Shown one piece after another: positions 61,088-64,000 of a DNA stretch of 64,000 nucleotides. Each line of letters starts with the position of its first letter. Within the stretch, counting starts at the first letter, position 1. The position numbers and the translations under genes are program-made. The DNA lies in assembly GCA_014843695.1 (NCBI GenBank), contig CM026387.1, positions 76,431,667 through 76,495,666 of the forward strand. Direction: 5' to 3'. The notes under the pieces were generated by a model. The model was not told the origin of the DNA. It did not search any database and saw nothing but the letters and a program-made list of their open reading frames with translations. The stretch comes from Archivesica marissinica (lineage: Eukaryota; Mollusca; Bivalvia; Venerida; Vesicomyidae).

Positions 61088-61315
61088 AGTTTGTACAAAT
61101 TTATTTTAGCTCGATTGCGAAACAAGTTCTTTCAACTTATATTAATCACTCTCGAGACCTCATTCCTGATGGAATCCATTGCCACGAGGGAGAGAAAAGA
61201 GCCCATGTGGAATTTAAATGCCTTGTCTAAGGGTATAATCGTAACGGCTCCAACGGGGTTCGAACTCCGGACCTTTCGCACTTGAAGTGAACGCACTACC
61301 ACAGCGCTATCATAA
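61088..61315 (-). mobile_element. SINE-C, copy 5, inserted at the acceptor of the second CUB exon
   Basis: Tail ACAAATTTATTTTAGCTCG at the left, tRNA head (GCGCTATCA, reversed) at the right. Flanked by TTGTTTTCGGTT (61076-61087) and TTGTTTTCAGTT (61316-61327), 11 of 12 identical. The right copy contains the polypyrimidine tract and AG used by the exon at 61326. Box B region (GGGTTCGAACTCC reversed) is kept. Confidence 0.9.
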
Positions 61316-61325
61316 TTGTTTTCAG

Positions 61326-61543
61326 TTGCCGCTACGACTATATCGACGTATACGTCCAGTTAACAAGTGCGAATGACGAACTGTTCGACGCTCAGATACT
61401 AGGGCGTTTCTGTGGTGACGATATGCAAGAAGACCTTCCCCAACTCATGATATCCACCAGCAACGTTGTTGTTATCATCTTCTTCTCGGACGAAACTAAG
61501 TCAGATGAAGGCTTTGAAGGATACTTCGAATTCATCGATGCTT
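61326..61543 (+). CDS. CUB-domain protein, exon with second half of the CUB domain
   Basis: Acceptor AG at 61324-61325 and donor GTGAGT at 61544. The first base completes the split codon from 60588 (GA+T = Asp). The frame then runs 72 codons: CRYDYIDVYVQ, LGRFCGDD, LPQLMISTSNVVVIIFFSDE and EGFEGYFEFIDA. It supplies Cys3 and Cys4, the 'YDY.DVY' Asp and the 'F.SD....GF.G' Asp that usually hold calcium in CUB domains. The domain is therefore complete across the two exons. The exon ends in phase 1, so more coding exons follow; none was recognised before the window ends. A SINE-H starts about 30 bp after the donor. Confidence 0.88.
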
Positions 61544-61575
61544 GTGAGTTAAGTATTGTTCCTTGTGTGTTTTCT

Positions 61576-61793
61576 TATGTATGTATGTTCCTTTAATGTC
61601 AAACCCCTTGCGGGGACGTAGACATGTTTTCCTGGGCAGGCTTAGCCGACCTAAGCGATTAACCAGTACTACGCCATGTGTGTGAGGTGCCTTGCTCAAT
61701 GGCACTACATACGTGGCCTGACCGAGTATCGAACCCGGGACCGTTCGATTCCAAATCCGACGTTCTACCACTGGACCACGGACGCCATACATA
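61576..61793 (-). mobile_element. tRNA-derived SINE (SINE-H), copy 2
   Basis: On - the head is GGCGTCCGTGGTCCAGTGG and box B CGGGTTCGATACTC. The body contains GAGCAAGGCACCTCACACAC and the end TTTGACATTAAAGGAACATA. It keeps the 17 bp missing in the nested copy at 49.3 kb. It lies in the intron right after the second CUB exon. Confidence 0.9.
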
Positions 61794-62215
61794 GTTCTCA
61801 TGTGACGCCATCATTCCTACTGCGGCTGCCATTTTGTTTGGCAAAGTTGACCAGATATTATATATATTGTATAGTAGCATACTTTTGTTTTCTTCAAAAA
61901 ATATTTATATTCCATCCCATCGCCATGATTCATACATTATTGGAAAGCTCTCAATGGACATATTTTGTATCATTTCACAAATTTCGTATCACTAATGAAT
62001 AAAGTTAAGTTCTTATAAATTATAATCCATACATCATTATCAAAATATAGATTAATATTTAAAAAGTGCATTTCAATACCTTTAACATGATACCAAATTT
62101 TATATTAATAAATAAACATTATTTATGTTATTGCAATTAAAGAATTACTAGGAAATTCGTGAAATGCCATTTATAAAACTTTCCAAACAAAATGGCGACC
62201 AAGATAAGATCTTAA
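61794..62215. other. Unannotated intronic sequence
   Basis: AT-rich, with GGCTGCCATTTTG (61830s) and AAAATGGCGACC (62190s) in opposite orientation. No exon recognised. Confidence 0.4.
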
Positions 62216-62362
62216 AGTTTAAACTTTATTTATTTTACATCGATTGCGAAGCAAGTTCTAACAACTTGTATTAATCACTCTCGTTGGCGCGGATGAAAGC
62301 GTAAATGTGGTCATTCGTGTGGGCGGAAACTGCAGTACCCGGAGAAAACCCATCTGTCCGAT
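62216..62362 (-). mobile_element. SINE-G, copy 3, tRNA head missing
   Basis: Tail TTTATTTATTTTACATCG and GATTGCGAAGCAAGTTCTAA at the left; body with GGTCATTCGTGTGGG and GTACCCGGAGAAAACCCATC. It stops after CTGTCCGATCTGG, so boxes A and B are gone. Confidence 0.85.
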
Positions 62363-62769
62363 CTGGTGTTTTGACTATTTTCACAGTGTTTTCACAGGCC
62401 ATGGGAACTATGTATTGATTTATCTGAGTCTGTGTCATTGTGTACTTGATAACTTCTGCTTAAGTACTTTTGTATTTTGTTACATGTTAACGGATAGACC
62501 ATGTAATTGGACTGTCAAACTGCCTATTACATACACTTGTGTTTGACGGTGTACTGTCATGTGCAAGCCGTGTTTCAGACATGGGAGCAACCTCTTTATT
62601 ATGTTTGTTGTCGGCTGTAGATCCTGCTGTCTGTACTTGTCAGCTATATGCTGTTGTTTCTAACGGGCAACTTATAAGTAATTATTTGCAATAAGGAATA
62701 GGCGTACTAAGACTTATTACAATTGTTTCTGATACATTTATTATGTGTCGCCCGTTAGTTAATCGTGCC
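62363..62769. other. Unannotated sequence
   Basis: No feature recognised. Confidence 0.4.
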
Positions 62770-62906
62770 GACGCCTCTAGCAATGCATTAGGCATTTTTG
62801 GAGAATAGGGTAGGATGCAGAAGTTGATCCAATTCCAGAAACAGCTTTTATATGCCCGGTGTATAGCACCGTTACATGAGACCTCGGTTTATATTCCCAT
62901 CTGAAA
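62770..62906 (-). mobile_element. SINE-D, copy 7, degraded, founder of the adjoining array
   Basis: GACGCCTCTAGC, TTTTTGGAGAATAGGGTAGG, GCCCGGTGTATAGCACCG and GAGACCTCGGTTTATATTCC follow the order of SINE-D (reversed). At 62906 the SINE runs without a break into the first unit of the 54-bp array. The 3' tail is mostly lost. Confidence 0.75.
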
Positions 62907-64000
62907 GAATGTTAATATTATTAGTGTCAGACGGGGAACGTCCAACCTGCGATCCCTAAAGAATGTTAATATTATTAGTGTCAGACGGGGAACGTCCAAC
63001 CTGCGATCCCTAAAGAATGTTAATATTATTAGTGTCAGACGGGGGAATGTCCAACCTGCGATCCCTAAAGAATGTTAATATTATTAGTGTCAGACGGGGA
63101 ACGTCCAACCTGCGATCCCTAAAGAATGTTAATATTATTAGTGTCAGACGGGGAACGTCCAACCTGCGATCCCTATAGAATGTTAATATTATTAGTGTCA
63201 GACGGGGAACGTCCAACCTGCGATCCCTAAAGAATGTTAATGTTATTAGTGTCAGACGGGGAAGGTCCAACCTGCGATCCCTAAAGAATGTTAATATTAT
63301 TAGTGTCAGACGGGGAACGTCCAACCTGCGATCCCTATAGAATGTTAATATTATTAGTGTCAGACGGGGAACGTCCAACCTGCGATCCCTAAAGAATGTT
63401 AATATTATTAGTGTCAGACGGGGGAGGTCGAACATGCGATCCCTATAGAATGTTAATATTATTAGTGTCAGACGGGGGAGGTCGAACATGCGATCCCTAT
63501 AGAATGTTAATATTATTAGTGTCAGACGGGGGAGGTCGAACATGCGATCCCTATAGAATGTTAATATTATTAGTGTCAGACGGGGGAGGTCGAACATGCG
63601 ATCCCTATAGAATGTTAATATTATTAGTGTCAGACGGGGGAATGTCCAACCTGCGATCCCTATAGAATGTTAATATTATTAGTGTCAGACGGGGAACGTC
63701 CAACCTGCGATCCCTATAGAATGTTAATATTATTAGTGTCAGACGGGGAACGTCCAACCTGCGATCCCTATAGAATGTTAATATTATTAGTGTCAGACGG
63801 GGAACGTCCAACCTGCGATCCCTAAAGAATGTTAATATTATTAGTGTCAGACGGGGAACGTCCAACCTGCGATCCCTATAGAATGTTAATATTATTAGTG
63901 TCAGACGGGGAACGTCCAACCTGCGATCCCTAAAGAATGTTAATATTATTAGTGTCAGACGGGGAACGTCCAACCTGCGATCCCTATAGAATGTTAATAT
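62907..64000. repeat. 54-bp satellite made from the box B region of SINE-D
   Basis: About 20 units of AAAGAATGTTAATATTATTA then GTGTCAGACGGGGAACGTCC and AACCTGCGATCCCT. This equals the SINE-D stretch GACTGTTAATTTTATTAGGG, TCAGACGGGGAATCGAACCT, GCGATCCC seen intact (reversed) at 7260-7310 and 17980-18030. Units alternate between AAAGAATG and ATAGAATG types, and a GGGAGGTCGAACATG subtype forms a block at 63418-63600. The array is open at the right edge. Long - frames (LTLIILTFYRDRRLDVPR) are by-products of the 18-codon unit. Confidence 0.95.

Noticed and set aside
6179..61315. All five SINE-C copies are on the - strand
   Set aside because: Five of five could occur by chance (1 in 16 for either strand); too few to call a bias.

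Overview
The window looks like non-genic euchromatin or an intron-rich stretch of an invertebrate nuclear genome, most likely a lophotrochozoan and plausibly a bivalve or other mollusc. The evidence is AT-rich sequence, many tRNA-headed SINEs with CR1/L2- and Jockey-like LINEs, TTAA- and TA-flanked MITEs, intron-split genes, and no operons or bacterial signals. The species assignment is inference from repeat style only. A 1,000-N scaffold gap lies at 27640-28639.

Tandem arrays dominate: about 20 minisatellites or satellites (units 10-55 bp) cover roughly half of the resolved bases. The largest are a 55-bp array (30194-38647), a 43-bp array (50502-55530) and a 23-bp array (40380-44430). All three show higher-order organisation, with variant units recurring at 1.6-2.2 kb. 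Most long open frames in the window are by-products of such arrays, because the unit length is a multiple of 3 or lacks stops. They are not annotated as genes.

Interspersed repeats use these family labels. SINE-A (1.66 kb), SINE-C (6.2, 9.2, 14.1, 22.2, 61.1 kb), SINE-D (7.1, 10.2, 17.8, 18.1, 29.3, 39.1, 62.8 kb), SINE-E (11.5, 15.2/16.2, 40.1 kb), SINE-F (2.8, 49.2 kb), SINE-G (17.0, 25.9, 62.2 kb) and SINE-H (49.3, 61.6 kb). SINE-C and SINE-G share one 3' tail, and SINE-D and SINE-F share another. There is one nearly complete LINE (45.1-49.1 kb) with an in-frame stop and one frameshift. A second LINE (11.7-14.05 kb) is split by a 10-bp array, and several LINE ends and MITEs are also present.

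Host-gene signal is confined to the right end. Two exons of a CUB-domain gene lie on the + strand (60417-60588 and 61326-61543). Their splice phases match and each carries two of the four CUB cysteines. Two decayed THAP zinc-finger first exons lie at 56958-57078 and 57513-57666. One possible exon on the - strand (57912-58226) has a strong start context.

The main unusual theme is arrays born inside mobile elements. Three minisatellites (10.6, 15.4 and 62.9 kb) amplify pieces of SINEs whose flanking remnants are still in place, one splits a LINE reading frame, and one (19.8-20.7 kb) is bounded by inverted ends.
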